A stretch of 64,000 nucleotides of DNA from JACMLD01 sp039916305 (GTDB taxonomy: Bacteria > Bacteroidota > Bacteroidia > Chitinophagales > Chitinophagaceae), in assembly GCA_039916305.1 (NCBI GenBank), contig JBDSLR010000020.1:38219-102218 (forward strand), written 5' to 3'. The notes beneath the pieces were generated by a model, which saw only the letters and a list, made by a program, of their open reading frames with translations, ran no database searches and was not told the origin of the DNA. Each line of letters begins with the position of its first letter. The first letter of the stretch is position 1. The translations under genes and the position numbers were made by a program. Of the stretch, positions 44,990-54,109 are shown piece by piece.

Positions 44990-46744
44990 CTAATGGGTCA
45001 TTTCCCTTCTTTCGCCCACCTGCTGGCGCCACATGGCATAATACAACCCTTTTTGCAGAAGAAGGGCATCATGCGAACCGGTTTCAGTGATCTTTCCTTT
45101 TTCCAGTACATAGATAACATCTGCATGCATGATGGTAGATAACCGGTGCGCAATCAATATGGTAATCTGTTCCCTGCTGGCCGAAATACTGCGGATGGTA
45201 TTGGTAATATCTTCTTCGGTCAGTGAATCAAGAGCAGACGTGGCTTCATCAAAGATCAGTAAACGCGGATGCCGCAGCAGGGCGCGGGCTATGGAAAGCC
45301 GTTGCTTTTCGCCGCCGGATAATTTCATACCGCCTTCACCTAAAATAGAATTGATTCCTTTTGAAGAACGGCTTATTAAATAATCGCAGGATGCTTTGTG
45401 CAGTGCATCCAGTACCTCTGCATCGGTGGCATCGGGTTTCACAAACAAAAGATTTTCTTTGATGGTGCCCGCATACAACTGGGTATCCTGTGTTACAAAG
45501 CCAATCTGCCTGCGGAGTTCATTGTAACGGATACGGGAAGCCGCTTCTTCATTAAAGTAAATCTCGCCCTCAACGGGCTTATACAGGCCCACCAGTAGTT
45601 TCACAAGGGTTGATTTGCCCGAGCCGGAAGGACCAACAAACGCAATCGTTTCCCCGGTCTGCACCCTGAAAGAAATACCATCCATGGCATTGTACCCGGC
45701 TGTTTTGTGGTGAAAAACTACCTTATCGAAACGAATATTTTGCAGCGCACCAATGTCGGCCGGATTTTCAGGACGCTGTTCAATGGGCTTATGCATCAGC
45801 TGATCGAAATTAGCAATCGAGGCTTCTACTTCGCGGTAACTGAGAATAATATTGCCCAGGTCCTGCAATGGCCCAAAGATAGAAGTAGAAATAAACTGCA
45901 TGGTAATGAGCTCGCCCGTGGTTAACACTTTTCTGAAAATGAGCCAGAGGAGAATAAATAGAATGGATTGTTTTAATAAACTCAGTGTAGTGCCCTGCAT
46001 AAAACTAAGGGCCCGGACTTTCTTTACTTTCACCATTTCCAGCTCAAATATTTTAAAGGTCTGTTCACGCAGCCGCCTGATTTCCGGGAAAGTAAGGCCC
46101 AGGCTTTTTACCAATTCTATATTGCGCAATGATTCCGTAATAACGCCCGACATCTTATTGGTTTCGCGGTTGATGGAACGCTGCGTGGTTTTTATTTTTT
46201 TACTCAGCAAGCCAGTTAGCGATCCCAGCACCAGTATCCCTACCACAAATACGGGTATCAGCATCCAGTTTTTTGTAATGGAATACCAGATTAAAAACCC
46301 AATGCCAACTACTGATGAAAAGAGAATATTAATAAAGGAATTGATAAAAGACTGGGTATCGGATCTTACTTTTTGCAAGACTGATAAGGTTTCGCCGCTG
46401 CGTTGTTCTTCAAACTCCTGGAAAGATAAGCGGAGTGTTTGCTTAAGCCCTTCATTAAATAGCTGCATGCCAAATTTCTGAACAGCAAGCCGGGTGTAAT
46501 AATCCTGGAAAGATTTGGCCACCCTGGCCAGCAGTGCCACTACTATTGCAATGCCCAGCCACCATAGAACGCCTTTTACCAGTTCATTTTCTGGCCGGTT
46601 ACCGGGGGTGGTGGCATATTCATCAATAATTTTACCGAATATCAACGGGTCTACCAGGCTTAGTAGCTGTGCAATGCCTGCCAGCAGTAAGGAAAGGGCA
46701 ATCAACCATTGCTGCGGCTTTAAATATTTCCAGAGAATTTTCAT
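44990..46744 (-). CDS. ABC exporter, fused permease-ATPase (MsbA-like)
   Basis: A 584-residue half-transporter. Six transmembrane helices occupy about residues 15-300, including the type I exporter fold, followed by an ATPase with Walker A GPSGSGKSTLVKLLVG (about 374), signature LSGGEKQRLSIARALL, Walker B LLIFDEATSALD and the H-loop ILIAHRLSTIMHAD. Family members export lipids, lipopolysaccharide precursors, peptides or drugs as homodimers. The substrate is not inferable; no msbA-linked lipid A genes are close. A 158-base gap separates it from the convergent-side desaturase. Confidence 0.88.
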   Translation of the reverse strand: MKILWKYLKPQQWLIALSLLLAGIAQLLSLVDPLIFGKIIDEYATTPGNRPENELVKGVLWWLGIAIVVALLARVAKSFQDYYTRLAVQKFGMQLFNEGLKQTLRLSFQEFEEQRSGETLSVLQKVRSDTQSFINSFINILFSSVVGIGFLIWYSITKNWMLIPVFVVGILVLGSLTGLLSKKIKTTQRSINRETNKMSGVITESLRNIELVKSLGLTFPEIRRLREQTFKIFELEMVKVKKVRALSFMQGTTLSLLKQSILFILLWLIFRKVLTTGELITMQFISTSIFGPLQDLGNIILSYREVEASIANFDQLMHKPIEQRPENPADIGALQNIRFDKVVFHHKTAGYNAMDGISFRVQTGETIAFVGPSGSGKSTLVKLLVGLYKPVEGEIYFNEEAASRIRYNELRRQIGFVTQDTQLYAGTIKENLLFVKPDATDAEVLDALHKASCDYLISRSSKGINSILGEGGMKLSGGEKQRLSIARALLRHPRLLIFDEATSALDSLTEEDITNTIRSISASREQITILIAHRLSTIMHADVIYVLEKGKITETGSHDALLLQKGLYYAMWRQQVGERREMTH

Positions 46745-46841
46745 TGCTTGTCAAGTTACAAAAACTTGGCCGGGCTATAATTTTACCCGGAAAAATATAA
46801 TGACTGCAGTTGCAGCTGGATGGATAAATTATGCAAGCTGT

Positions 46842-46879
46842 AATAAATAAAGCCGGCAGTAATACCGGCTTTATTTATT
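46842..46879 (-). terminator. Long terminator of the desaturase gene
   Basis: A perfect 15-bp stem AATAAATAAAGCCGG/CCGGCTTTATTTATT (46842-46856, 46865-46879) with an eight-base loop, AT-rich flanks and a TTTATT exit on the minus strand. It begins 23 bases past the stop codon. Confidence 0.75.
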
Positions 46880-46901
46880 ATATAAGATTTAAAAGGGAAT
46901 A

Positions 46902-47960
46902 TTATTTGGCAGTTTCCACCTGTGGGGCAGCCACCTTTTGTTTGGCGGCAGGCGTATAGTATTTTTGCATGAACTGCTTTTTATTGTCTGTGTAAGTTGA
47001 AACGGCGCCAATCACGCTTAAGAATTTTATATAATACCACGCAAAATCAACCTGGTGGCGTAAAAAACCCGAACGGGCACTTTTGGGATACAGGTGATGG
47101 TTATTATGCCATTCGCCCGCTACAAAGCCGGGCCAAAGCTGGTTAACAGACATATCCTTGCGGTTATAATCCGTACCATCCTGTCTTTTATCTTTTCCTT
47201 TACCATGACCTTCATAATTAAATGTACGTACACCTACTGCCCATACGCCTGCTGCACCAAACAAAGCGCATGCAAGTCCGGGGCCGCCAATCATATAAAA
47301 AACAAAAAACCAGAAGCCCCAGTTTAACAGCACCCCAGCTATGGTGCGCAGGGGATTTGCCAATGCACCCCATTGCTGGTATTGAGCATAGGTGTTGGAT
47401 ACCTGGCCGGTGTGTTTCATTAAAGTAACGCAGCGGTTATAACTTTGTTCATCCATGTTGCGGGCTATTGGCTGGTGGTTAACATCGGCCAAAAAGCAAT
47501 ATAAAAATCCACCGGTTGCATTATAGGGATCGCCCGGTTCATCGGATTTAGCATGATGCACATGATGTGAAATCACATAAATTTCCTCCGGAATAATTTT
47601 TAAAGTAATATTCTGCGTTATAAAACGCCAGAAATTATTGCGGAATTTAAAAGCTCTGTGTGTGCAATAGCGGTGGTACCATACCGTACCATGAGAACCC
47701 ATAATAACCATACTATACACAAATGCCACCAGCAACAGCTTCAGGCTGAAATATTTGAATATGAAAAAAGACAGGAAAACACCCAGTGCAACTACCATCA
47801 TCCAGCTGGTAAATGACAACCAATTCTTCTTGTCTTTGAAAACATTAAGTCTTGAGAAAAATTCCCTGAACAGCCGTGCGGGACTAGGTTTTGACAGATT
47901 ACCAAATTCATCTTTCCAGCCGTACGAAGGGGGTTCTAAAACACTATCAATAAATGGCAT
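46902..47960 (-). CDS. Acyl-CoA/fatty acid desaturase, long form
   Basis: A 352-residue membrane di-iron desaturase. The three histidine boxes are HRYCTH (about 97-102), HHVHHA (about 132) and EWHNNHHLYPKSARSG near 283-298. Four hydrophobic helices flank them in two pairs, as in stearoyl-type delta-9 desaturases. The N-terminal 40 residues (PSYGWKDEFGNLSKPS) are a soluble arm. It probably desaturates membrane fatty acids. The shorter desaturase at 35270-36007 is a distant relative. Confidence 0.88.
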   Translation of the reverse strand: MPFIDSVLEPPSYGWKDEFGNLSKPSPARLFREFFSRLNVFKDKKNWLSFTSWMMVVALGVFLSFFIFKYFSLKLLLVAFVYSMVIMGSHGTVWYHRYCTHRAFKFRNNFWRFITQNITLKIIPEEIYVISHHVHHAKSDEPGDPYNATGGFLYCFLADVNHQPIARNMDEQSYNRCVTLMKHTGQVSNTYAQYQQWGALANPLRTIAGVLLNWGFWFFVFYMIGGPGLACALFGAAGVWAVGVRTFNYEGHGKGKDKRQDGTDYNRKDMSVNQLWPGFVAGEWHNNHHLYPKSARSGFLRHQVDFAWYYIKFLSVIGAVSTYTDNKKQFMQKYYTPAAKQKVAAPQVETAK

Positions 47961-48141
47961 GCCCGGTTTATTAGGTTAGTAACAAAATAACCGGCATAAG
48001 GTAAGCATAATAACCAATATTTTATACAACTGTTTATAAATGAGCCTTCTTAGCGGTTAAAATGACACAAAAAAAGGCAATTGTTGGCTTTTTTTTGGCA
48101 AGTGCTAAGTAAAATCATGTATTAGGAATGACCGGCATTTG

Positions 48142-48621
48142 TTATGACTCCGCAGCTGCCTTCTCCAAATCCGCAATGATAATCTTATCCATTTTCATCA
48201 TGGCCTGCGTTACTCTTTTTGACACAGCAGCATCTTTACTGTGCATTAGTTTTCCGAGCGCGGAAGGAATGATCTGCCATGATAAACCAAATTTATCTTT
48301 GAGCCACCCGCACCTTGATTTTGCCCCGCCATCAGAAAGCTTTTCCCAATACATATCTACTTCTTCCTGCGTTTCACAATTTACAAAAAAGGAAATAGCT
48401 TCCGTAAACTGGAACATAGGGCCACCGTTTAATGCCATAAAATGCTGTCCTTCCAGTTCAAAGCTTCCTGACATGGCTGTTCCTGCAGGCGCCATTCCGC
48501 CTTCTCCCCAGCGCGACAACACTTCAAATTTTGCATTTTTAAAAATAGCAGCATAAAACTGCATGGCTTCTTCCAGGTTGTTATTAAACCATAAAAAAGG
48601 CGTAATTTTTACTGCGCTCAT
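48142..48621 (-). CDS. VOC-family protein (PhnB / 3-dmu-9_3-mt type)
   Basis: A 159-residue protein with one glyoxalase-fold (VOC) domain of the PhnB-like group. Pattern seen: ITPFLWFNNNLEEAMQFYAAIF at the start, then GTAMSGSFELEGQHFMALNGGP and ISFFVNCETQEEVDMYWEKLSDGG with the C-terminal GLSWQIIPSALGKLM. These proteins are widely distributed and of unsettled function. The gene is single, with no operon partner on the same strand within 160 bases. Confidence 0.85.
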   Translation of the reverse strand: MSAVKITPFLWFNNNLEEAMQFYAAIFKNAKFEVLSRWGEGGMAPAGTAMSGSFELEGQHFMALNGGPMFQFTEAISFFVNCETQEEVDMYWEKLSDGGAKSRCGWLKDKFGLSWQIIPSALGKLMHSKDAAVSKRVTQAMMKMDKIIIADLEKAAAES

Positions 48622-48786
48622 GATATTTTTTTTTAATTTTTATTATTGTAGTTAGCAAGCTTTACTGAAATGGAACGTATTTTTTTATGTATATATTTCA
48701 AACACAAACTTAGCATTACTGCTGTATTGTAAGAAGGTGCCAGTGCGACATTTAACGGGTGAATTGCGTCTCCAATTACGCCAGGT

Positions 48787-49608
48787 TTATTCTTTACAGC
48801 TTATGGAATTTTTTAAGCCCATGTAATGATCCTTGTTCTTTTTATCCAGTTTTTCAATGCTGTAGCGCAGCAAGGTACGGGGCATGGTGGCGGCATATTT
48901 GTCCAGCAGTTGCAATAGTTTCGCAGGTTCCTTGTCGCCGGCGAAACGCAGCATCCAACCGGTGGCCTTGTGTACCAGGTCCTCTTTATCGCCCATCAGC
49001 ATTTCTGCTATTTTAAACGCTTCTGTTGTATCGCCCTGCCGTATAAAATAACAGGTGCTCACGATGGCTGTCCGTCGTTCCCATATATTTTTTGAGCGGG
49101 CCAGTTTGTATAAAATAGTGGTTGGTTTTTTATAAAGCCAGCTGCCAGTCATGTGTAAACAGCCAAGGTCAACCAGATCCCAGTTGTTAATGCGGTCGTG
49201 GCGGCGCATATACAAATCAAAAAATTCTTTTCTCCTGTTTTCAGTTGTTTTTTTATTGCGGGATGCCTTGTCCATAATACTTACTGCGCCGGCCCTTATT
49301 TCGTGAACAGGGCTCTCCAGCAACTTTTCAATTTCTGCTATAGGCATGTCTGCAAATTCCTTTGCCAATCCAAATAGCTGTCCCATTTTTACGCCAATAA
49401 AAGTATCGCCTGCTCCATACTGGCCTTCGCCCGTTTTAAAATAGCGCTGAATTTTTTCTGCTTCCCGGGGCGATTGCAACTGCATTATTTTTTCAACAAA
49501 TTTCCTGGCATTGGTAGTTGGGCTAAGGCCTGCTTTTTTTGTGGCCGCCACGCCAATGACTGGTTTGATTATTTTTTTTATCGTTTTTGATGGCGGCTGT
49601 TTACTCAT
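48787..49608 (-). CDS. DNA alkylation repair protein (AlkD family)
   Basis: A 273-residue HEAT-like helical repeat protein of the AlkD DNA glycosylase family. AlkD-type cues are the YMRRHDRINNWDLVD helix with W and D at the DNA-facing site, the NIWERRTAIVSTCYFI repeat and HKATGWMLRFAGDKEP. It would remove 3-methyl and 7-methyl purines from DNA. Its length is slightly above the typical 235, with a lysine-rich N-terminal tail. The next leftward gene is 165 bases away. Confidence 0.88.
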   Translation of the reverse strand: MSKQPPSKTIKKIIKPVIGVAATKKAGLSPTTNARKFVEKIMQLQSPREAEKIQRYFKTGEGQYGAGDTFIGVKMGQLFGLAKEFADMPIAEIEKLLESPVHEIRAGAVSIMDKASRNKKTTENRRKEFFDLYMRRHDRINNWDLVDLGCLHMTGSWLYKKPTTILYKLARSKNIWERRTAIVSTCYFIRQGDTTEAFKIAEMLMGDKEDLVHKATGWMLRFAGDKEPAKLLQLLDKYAATMPRTLLRYSIEKLDKKNKDHYMGLKNSISCKE

Positions 49609-49663
49609 TTTAAACCTTGTTATTCATTAAAATAAATATTTTGCAGCTGGCGTTGTAATTTTT

Positions 49664-50512
49664 TTACTTTACCAAATCCCGGTAACTTATCAACTGTATG
49701 CCTTTTTGTTTGATAACTGCTTTTACCTGTTCACTGGTAAATAAATCTGTCACGCCCTGCCTGTCTTCAGCCACGCCTTCATAACCAATATGGTAAACCG
49801 CACGCAGCTCCTCATTGTCCAGCCCCGGATGATCCAGAAAGATATAGGTCTTACCCGGTTCCAGTTTTGCCAGCATGTTAAGAAAGCTTTGAATTTTCTC
49901 AGCAGCCGTTTTGTGCGGCCCGTCGTAGCTTACCATTCCGTCGTGATCTGCTTCGGGTTCAACCGGAATATGGTACTCTTTGGCCAGCCTTTTTGTAAGT
50001 GCCCTTACTTCATCGGATAAATACGTGCAGCCCATATGAGCGGAGAGATGGCTAATGCGCGGAATTTTTTTTAGCCCCATTTCAATTTGTGCCCTGAACT
50101 CTTTTTCAATGTCTGCTATGTTCCACTGGTTTTCTTTAATGGATTTGCCGGGATAATTTTTATTGGGAAAAACCATTGGAAAGAAATAGCCACTGCTGTC
50201 TTTTAAACTGGGACAATCAGACAGCGGCCGCCATTTGATGTTTTCCCATTCACTGGTCAGTGCAAGGTGGATGCCGGCGTCCACCCCCGTATTTTGTTGT
50301 AAAAGTTGCACCGCTTCAGGAAACCACGGCGAAGCAACAATTACTTCAATGGACGTCTCGATGCCTTCTTTGTAACATTTAATAAGTGCCAGGTTGCCTG
50401 AATGCGTATAACCCATATCATCTCCGCGTATAATCAGCCGGGTAGGTTTAGGCTGGGCCTGCATCAGCGTCAGCATACAGCAGAAGGGCAGGAGGCAGCA
50501 GATTTTTTTCAT
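49664..50512 (-). CDS. ChbG/HpnK (YdjC-type) carbohydrate deacetylase, exported
   Basis: A 282-residue deacetylase-like protein with a signal peptide (about 1-19). The metal motif RLIIRGDDMGYTHSGN has the paired aspartates, and a histidine pair in ISHLSAHMGC and DAGIHLALTSEW provides the other ligands. Family members remove acetyl from N-acetylated sugars (chitooligosaccharides, hopanoid glucosamine). Export to the periplasm and the chitinase gene elsewhere in the window fit use on chitin fragments, though they are 15 kb apart. Confidence 0.85.
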   Translation of the reverse strand: MKKICCLLPFCCMLTLMQAQPKPTRLIIRGDDMGYTHSGNLALIKCYKEGIETSIEVIVASPWFPEAVQLLQQNTGVDAGIHLALTSEWENIKWRPLSDCPSLKDSSGYFFPMVFPNKNYPGKSIKENQWNIADIEKEFRAQIEMGLKKIPRISHLSAHMGCTYLSDEVRALTKRLAKEYHIPVEPEADHDGMVSYDGPHKTAAEKIQSFLNMLAKLEPGKTYIFLDHPGLDNEELRAVYHIGYEGVAEDRQGVTDLFTSEQVKAVIKQKGIQLISYRDLVK

Positions 50513-50660
50513 GGTAGCTTATTTATCCTAAAATAAGGATTCTATGCTGACCAGTTCATCTGCTGCTCAATATTTTTTACAGGCGGTAGTGCCGGCAAGG
50601 TTAAAAGCATATCCGGGGATTGATAAGCCAGGCCAAAGGTTCCGCTCGTTTTGTTGCAGG

Positions 50661-51887
50661 TTATAATTTATCTATTTTTTTTTGAATGGCCTGTTTTTCC
50701 GCTATCGTTTTAGTAATTGCAAGCGCTTTTTTAAAATTGTCTGTTGCCTTTATTTTATCGATCCCGCTGTAAAGTTCGCCCAGCAATACATAATAAAAGC
50801 GATTGTTTGTTAAACCTAATTTTTCTGCAGCCATAATTGCTTCCGGCTTCCCATGCACTTTAGAAAGGGCATAGGTTCTGTTTAAAGCTGCCATGGGTGA
50901 GTAAGTCAGTTGTAAAAGCTGGTTGTACAACTGTAAAATAGCTGACCATTTTTCTGGTGTATCAGCTTTAATTGTATGCCAGTACGCAATGGAAGCTTCC
51001 AGATGATAGGTAGAAATATGGTTTCCCTGTGATGCCTCCCGGAGATACATCGCAGCTTTTGTAATGAGGGCAGCATTCCAAAGTTTTTCATCCTGGTCTT
51101 CGTATAAAATAAGTTCCCCCTGGCTGTCTGCCCGGGCTTTAAAACGGGAAGCGTGGAAGCACATCAGCGAAAGTAATGCGTTTACCTTTGGTTGGTTGCT
51201 GTATTTATTTTCAAGCAGGAGGTAAGTCAGGCGCATCGCCTCCAGGCAAAGATCTTCACGCAGTACGCTGTCGTGGCTTTCGGAATAATAACCTTCACTA
51301 AAAAGCAGGTACAGCGTGGTAAGAACCGTTTCGAGGCGCTTATTGATCTCAGCAGCAGGCGGAAATGCCAGCTGTACATTTTGGAGCCGCAGTTTTTCCC
51401 TAGCCCTGAACAGGCGTTTATTAATGGTTTCTTTATTGGTCAGGAATGCAGTGGCTATTTCTTCAATACCAAAGCCGCAAAGAATGCGCAGTGCCAGCCC
51501 AATTTGTGCTTCTGCCGGAATGGAAGGATGGCAGATGGCAAACATCATCTGTAACTGGCTGTCTTGTATATTCTGGGCCGACAGGTCAATATCTGTTACT
51601 GCCAAAACTGCTCCATCATTATTTAATTGGGGAGTAACCCTGCTATTGAAAATACTATTACGCTGTAAATGATTTTTGGCTTTGTTTTTTGCAACCTGGT
51701 ATAGCCATGCTGCCGGGTTTTGTGGAAGGCCTTTGTAAGGCCATGTTTGTACGGCCGTGAGAAAAGTATCACTGGCAATATCCTCTGCCAGGGCTATCTG
51801 GTCAAATCCAAAACGGTTGCAAATTACGGCAACAATTTTGCTGTATTCCGTTCTGAACAGATGTGGTATCAGTTCCTGTTCTTTCAT
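50661..51887 (-). CDS. ECF-type RNA polymerase sigma factor with DUF6596 C-terminal extension
   Basis: A 408-residue sigma factor. The N-terminal 180 residues have the sigma-70 region 2 segment ASDTFLTAVQTWPYKG with AWLYQVAKNKAKNHLQRN, then region 4 (FGIEEIATAFLTNKETINKRLFRAREKL). The C-terminal 220 residues are the helical DUF6596/TPR-like extension with LLALMCFHASRF-type and YTKVHGKPEAIMAAEKLG-type pattern. The partner is the YciI-like gene directly upstream. Between them lies a hairpin whose right arm contains the GGAGG that would be the ribosome site of this gene. Such pairs are common in Bacteroidota and actinobacteria, with unknown signal. Confidence 0.87.
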   Translation of the reverse strand: MKEQELIPHLFRTEYSKIVAVICNRFGFDQIALAEDIASDTFLTAVQTWPYKGLPQNPAAWLYQVAKNKAKNHLQRNSIFNSRVTPQLNNDGAVLAVTDIDLSAQNIQDSQLQMMFAICHPSIPAEAQIGLALRILCGFGIEEIATAFLTNKETINKRLFRAREKLRLQNVQLAFPPAAEINKRLETVLTTLYLLFSEGYYSESHDSVLREDLCLEAMRLTYLLLENKYSNQPKVNALLSLMCFHASRFKARADSQGELILYEDQDEKLWNAALITKAAMYLREASQGNHISTYHLEASIAYWHTIKADTPEKWSAILQLYNQLLQLTYSPMAALNRTYALSKVHGKPEAIMAAEKLGLTNNRFYYVLLGELYSGIDKIKATDNFKKALAITKTIAEKQAIQKKIDKL

Positions 51888-51893
51888 AAAAAA

Positions 51894-51921
51894 AAGCCTC
51901 CCATACGAATGAAGGAGGCTT
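51894..51921 (-). promoter_or_regulatory. Terminator-like hairpin overlapping the sigma factor ribosome site
   Basis: Stem AAGCCTCC/GGAGGCTT (51894-51901, 51914-51921) with a 12-base loop. On the minus strand the GGGAGGC arm is followed by nine T and then the ATG of the sigma gene at 51887. The GGAGG is thus both terminator stem and potential Shine-Dalgarno site. Confidence 0.6.
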
Positions 51922-51929
51922 TAATTAAT

Positions 51930-52283
51930 TTAATGAACGCCATCACGTTTGGCAATTTTTCTTACTTCTACCGTATTGCCTTCCCCCTGCAGCACCGGGC
52001 TCCCTTTTGCAAATTCAACGGCTTCCTCAAGGGTTTCCGCTTTCACAATAATGTATCCGCCGATGGTTTCTTTAATTTCACCGAATGGCCCGTTGGTGAC
52101 CAGATTATTATGTCCTACTACCCGGCTGTCTTCAAAGGGCAGGCCATTGCCGCCGCTAAATTTATTCTGGGCTGCAATACCGCCTATCCAGTCCATGGTT
52201 TGCTTCATCCAGCTTTGTAATTGTTCGGGCGAAGCTATTTTGCTGCCATCCTCATGCCTGAAAATTAAAATGAACTCGTCCAT
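51930..52283 (-). CDS. YciI-like (DGPF) protein linked to the ECF sigma factor
   Basis: A 117-residue small alpha/beta ferredoxin-fold protein of the YCII-related family. It starts MDEFILIFRHEDGSK and contains the name-giving DGPF motif as NGPFGEIKETIGGYIIV, followed by LEEAVEFAKGSPVL. The catalytic or regulatory role is unknown, but the family is nearly always next to ECF sigma factors with a DUF6596 domain, as it is here. Its transcript may run into the sigma gene through the hairpin. Confidence 0.9.
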   Translation of the reverse strand: MDEFILIFRHEDGSKIASPEQLQSWMKQTMDWIGGIAAQNKFSGGNGLPFEDSRVVGHNNLVTNGPFGEIKETIGGYIIVKAETLEEAVEFAKGSPVLQGEGNTVEVRKIAKRDGVH

Positions 52284-52451
52284 ACCCCTAAGTTTTAAAT
52301 GTTTGTAAATGTATGATTACGACATTATATCAATTGAGCCGGCCGCAATTGGACATACAAGTTCAAAATATTGCATACATATGCCAGGGTATTTTAGCAT
52401 ATTTGCCATTACAAGCAGCCAGTGCCTGCAAAGCATAAGGCAGAGGCTTTA

Positions 52452-52817
52452 TTACTGCTTCTTTTTTTCTTTCAGCATGTTTTCTGCAAGCCGGAATTTG
52501 ACCATCCGGGCAACCAGTTTCAGGGGAAGCGGTTTATCATGTGGAAACTGAACAGAACCTTTAGCACTTTTGTAAATGGATATTTCTTTTTTGAATGACT
52601 CAATAGCAGAGGGGGTAGGGTAGAAGCCAATATGCTTTTCATAAGCGGCAAAATAAACCAACATCCCATTCAATTTAAATGCGGGCATGCCATAACTGAT
52701 AACTTCCGCTGCTTTGGGAGCTGCTTTTTTAATGACGGCGCGTAATGCCTCCATTTTGATCTGGATATCTTTAGGGAAGCTTTTGCTATAGTCGGTGAAG
52801 TCAGCTGCTTGTAGCAT
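52452..52817 (-). CDS. DUF1801 protein (YdhG / frataxin-like fold)
   Basis: A 121-residue DUF1801 domain protein. The diagnostic pattern is ALRAVIKKAAPKAAEVISYGMPAF, VYFAAYEKHIGFYPT and GSVQFPHDKPLPLKLVARMVKFRLAE. Bacillus YdhG (Fra), a member, is an iron chaperone for Fe-S assembly; whether this copy has that role is not known. No neighbour hints at iron. A TTG-initiated longer frame is out of frame and not used. Confidence 0.85.
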   Translation of the reverse strand: MLQAADFTDYSKSFPKDIQIKMEALRAVIKKAAPKAAEVISYGMPAFKLNGMLVYFAAYEKHIGFYPTPSAIESFKKEISIYKSAKGSVQFPHDKPLPLKLVARMVKFRLAENMLKEKKKQ

Positions 52818-52991
52818 GATAATGTTTTTAAAATATGATACAGGTAGTCCATTACCTTTCGCACCCGTTGTTTACCCTGTGTATTTATTTCGTGGCCGCC
52901 GTAAAATAATCTTACGCTAATTTACTAATATCTGCTGTTGTTTTTTCATTGGTATACTCATTCTCTTTTGAATTAAGGAACTACCTGCTGT

Positions 52992-53438
52992 TCAATCATC
53001 GATTGCTTCAATACCTAGTTCCTTAAGCCGTTCAAGGTGTTCCTTCATAACCCTGAGCTGTTCCGCTGAGTGCCCCTGCCAGTCTTTTACTTCAGCAATA
53101 ACGCGAAGCGGGCTTCGGGAACGGTAGGATTTTGTTGGATTTCCAGGAAATTTTTTGTCTGTCAGATTGGGATCATCTTCAATGCTGCCTGTTGGCTCAA
53201 CTATATAAATTCTTCCTGGTCCATCGCCCAAAGCAAGTTCCGCGCCCCAGGTAGCCGCCTCCATGGTAGCGGTCAGATAGATAAAAGATGCTTTTTTCCT
53301 TACACCATAATTTGAATTAAAGCCGGGTTCTATCAGGTCGCCCTGTTTCAGATTGGCCCTGGTGCCATGATAGAAAGTCCGGGCATACCCTTCTTGTGGA
53401 GGTGTTATTGGTGAATCCCTGGTGCTGTCTGCATTCAT
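52992..53438 (-). CDS. arr: NAD(+)-rifampin ADP-ribosyltransferase
   Basis: A 148-residue Arr-family protein. It transfers ADP-ribose from NAD to the hydroxyl of rifamycins and inactivates them. The conserved start FYHGTRANLKQGDLIEPGFNSNYG and the central AATWGAELALGDGPGRIYIVEP match Arr. The end LRVIAEVKDWQGHS also fits. Length is the usual 140-150 residues. It is flanked by unrelated accessory genes and sits in a region rich in single genes and pseudogenes, so it may be an acquired gene. The actual resistance has not been shown. Confidence 0.9.
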   Translation of the reverse strand: MNADSTRDSPITPPQEGYARTFYHGTRANLKQGDLIEPGFNSNYGVRKKASFIYLTATMEAATWGAELALGDGPGRIYIVEPTGSIEDDPNLTDKKFPGNPTKSYRSRSPLRVIAEVKDWQGHSAEQLRVMKEHLERLKELGIEAIDD

Positions 53439-53588
53439 TGTACATATGTGTTGGTGAATGTTTTGAAGTCGCTTGGGTTAACTGTTATAATGCTGACCCA
53501 GTAATTGGGGGATGGAGGCACAAAATTTATCAGCTTAGGCTTTCAATCCCCTATTGCAGCGCTGCGTTTGCGATTAGTTTTGTTACCC

Positions 53589-53873
53589 TTACGAACCTGC
53601 AAAGGGTGTCCCAAATATGCCCACTGCTAGTTCTGCCCATATGAGAAGGAATGCAAATAAAACGGTTCCACAGATCAAAATTCTGATTCGTACACTTTGT
53701 ACTTTTCTTAGTACAAATTCACATACCAGTCCTGTGCCAGTTAAGAGAATGCCCATTATTACGAAGTCGTTAAATTTCCAATCGACTTCATTAGAGAACT
53801 GCATTGCCACCAATGGTATAAGCAAAAGTATTCCAACTACTGACATTATCATGATTAATCTTTTATTTTTCAT
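53589..53873 (-). CDS. Small three-helix membrane protein of unknown function
   Basis: A 94-residue protein with three hydrophobic helices (about 6-24, 36-52 and 66-86). The N-terminal helix is followed by a short soluble loop with VDWKFNDFVI. It lacks motifs of a known enzyme. Similar small proteins are frequent as hypotheticals in Bacteroidota. It has its own start and runs in the same direction as its neighbours. Confidence 0.6.
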   Translation of the reverse strand: MKNKRLIMIMSVVGILLLIPLVAMQFSNEVDWKFNDFVIMGILLTGTGLVCEFVLRKVQSVRIRILICGTVLFAFLLIWAELAVGIFGTPFAGS

Positions 53874-53908
53874 TTTCTACGGTTTATAATTTTTGAAAGA
53901 ATAGTGTA

Positions 53909-54109
53909 TTATTTTTTTTGAATTTGTTTTTTAATCTGGTAGCGGTTAATAATTAACCATACAGTGCCTGTAAGTATTAAAAAGAGTGGCAAAGCGCCAG
54001 GTTCATCTTCGATGGTAATCATATATATCAACAGAATGAACCCTAACAGTAGCAGCAGGAAGGAAAGTTTTCGGTGGGTTTGCAGGGTTTGACTAATTTC
54101 TTTTTTCAT
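53909..54109 (-). CDS. Small two-helix membrane protein of unknown function
   Basis: A 66-residue protein with two hydrophobic stretches (about 15-32 and 40-56) separated by EDEPGA, and a basic C-terminus KKQIQKK. A -7-like box lies about 60 bases upstream. It is 35 bases from the next membrane protein gene in the same direction, so the pair could be one transcript. A toxin role is possible but has no support. Confidence 0.5.
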   Translation of the reverse strand: MKKEISQTLQTHRKLSFLLLLLGFILLIYMITIEDEPGALPLFLILTGTVWLIINRYQIKKQIQKK

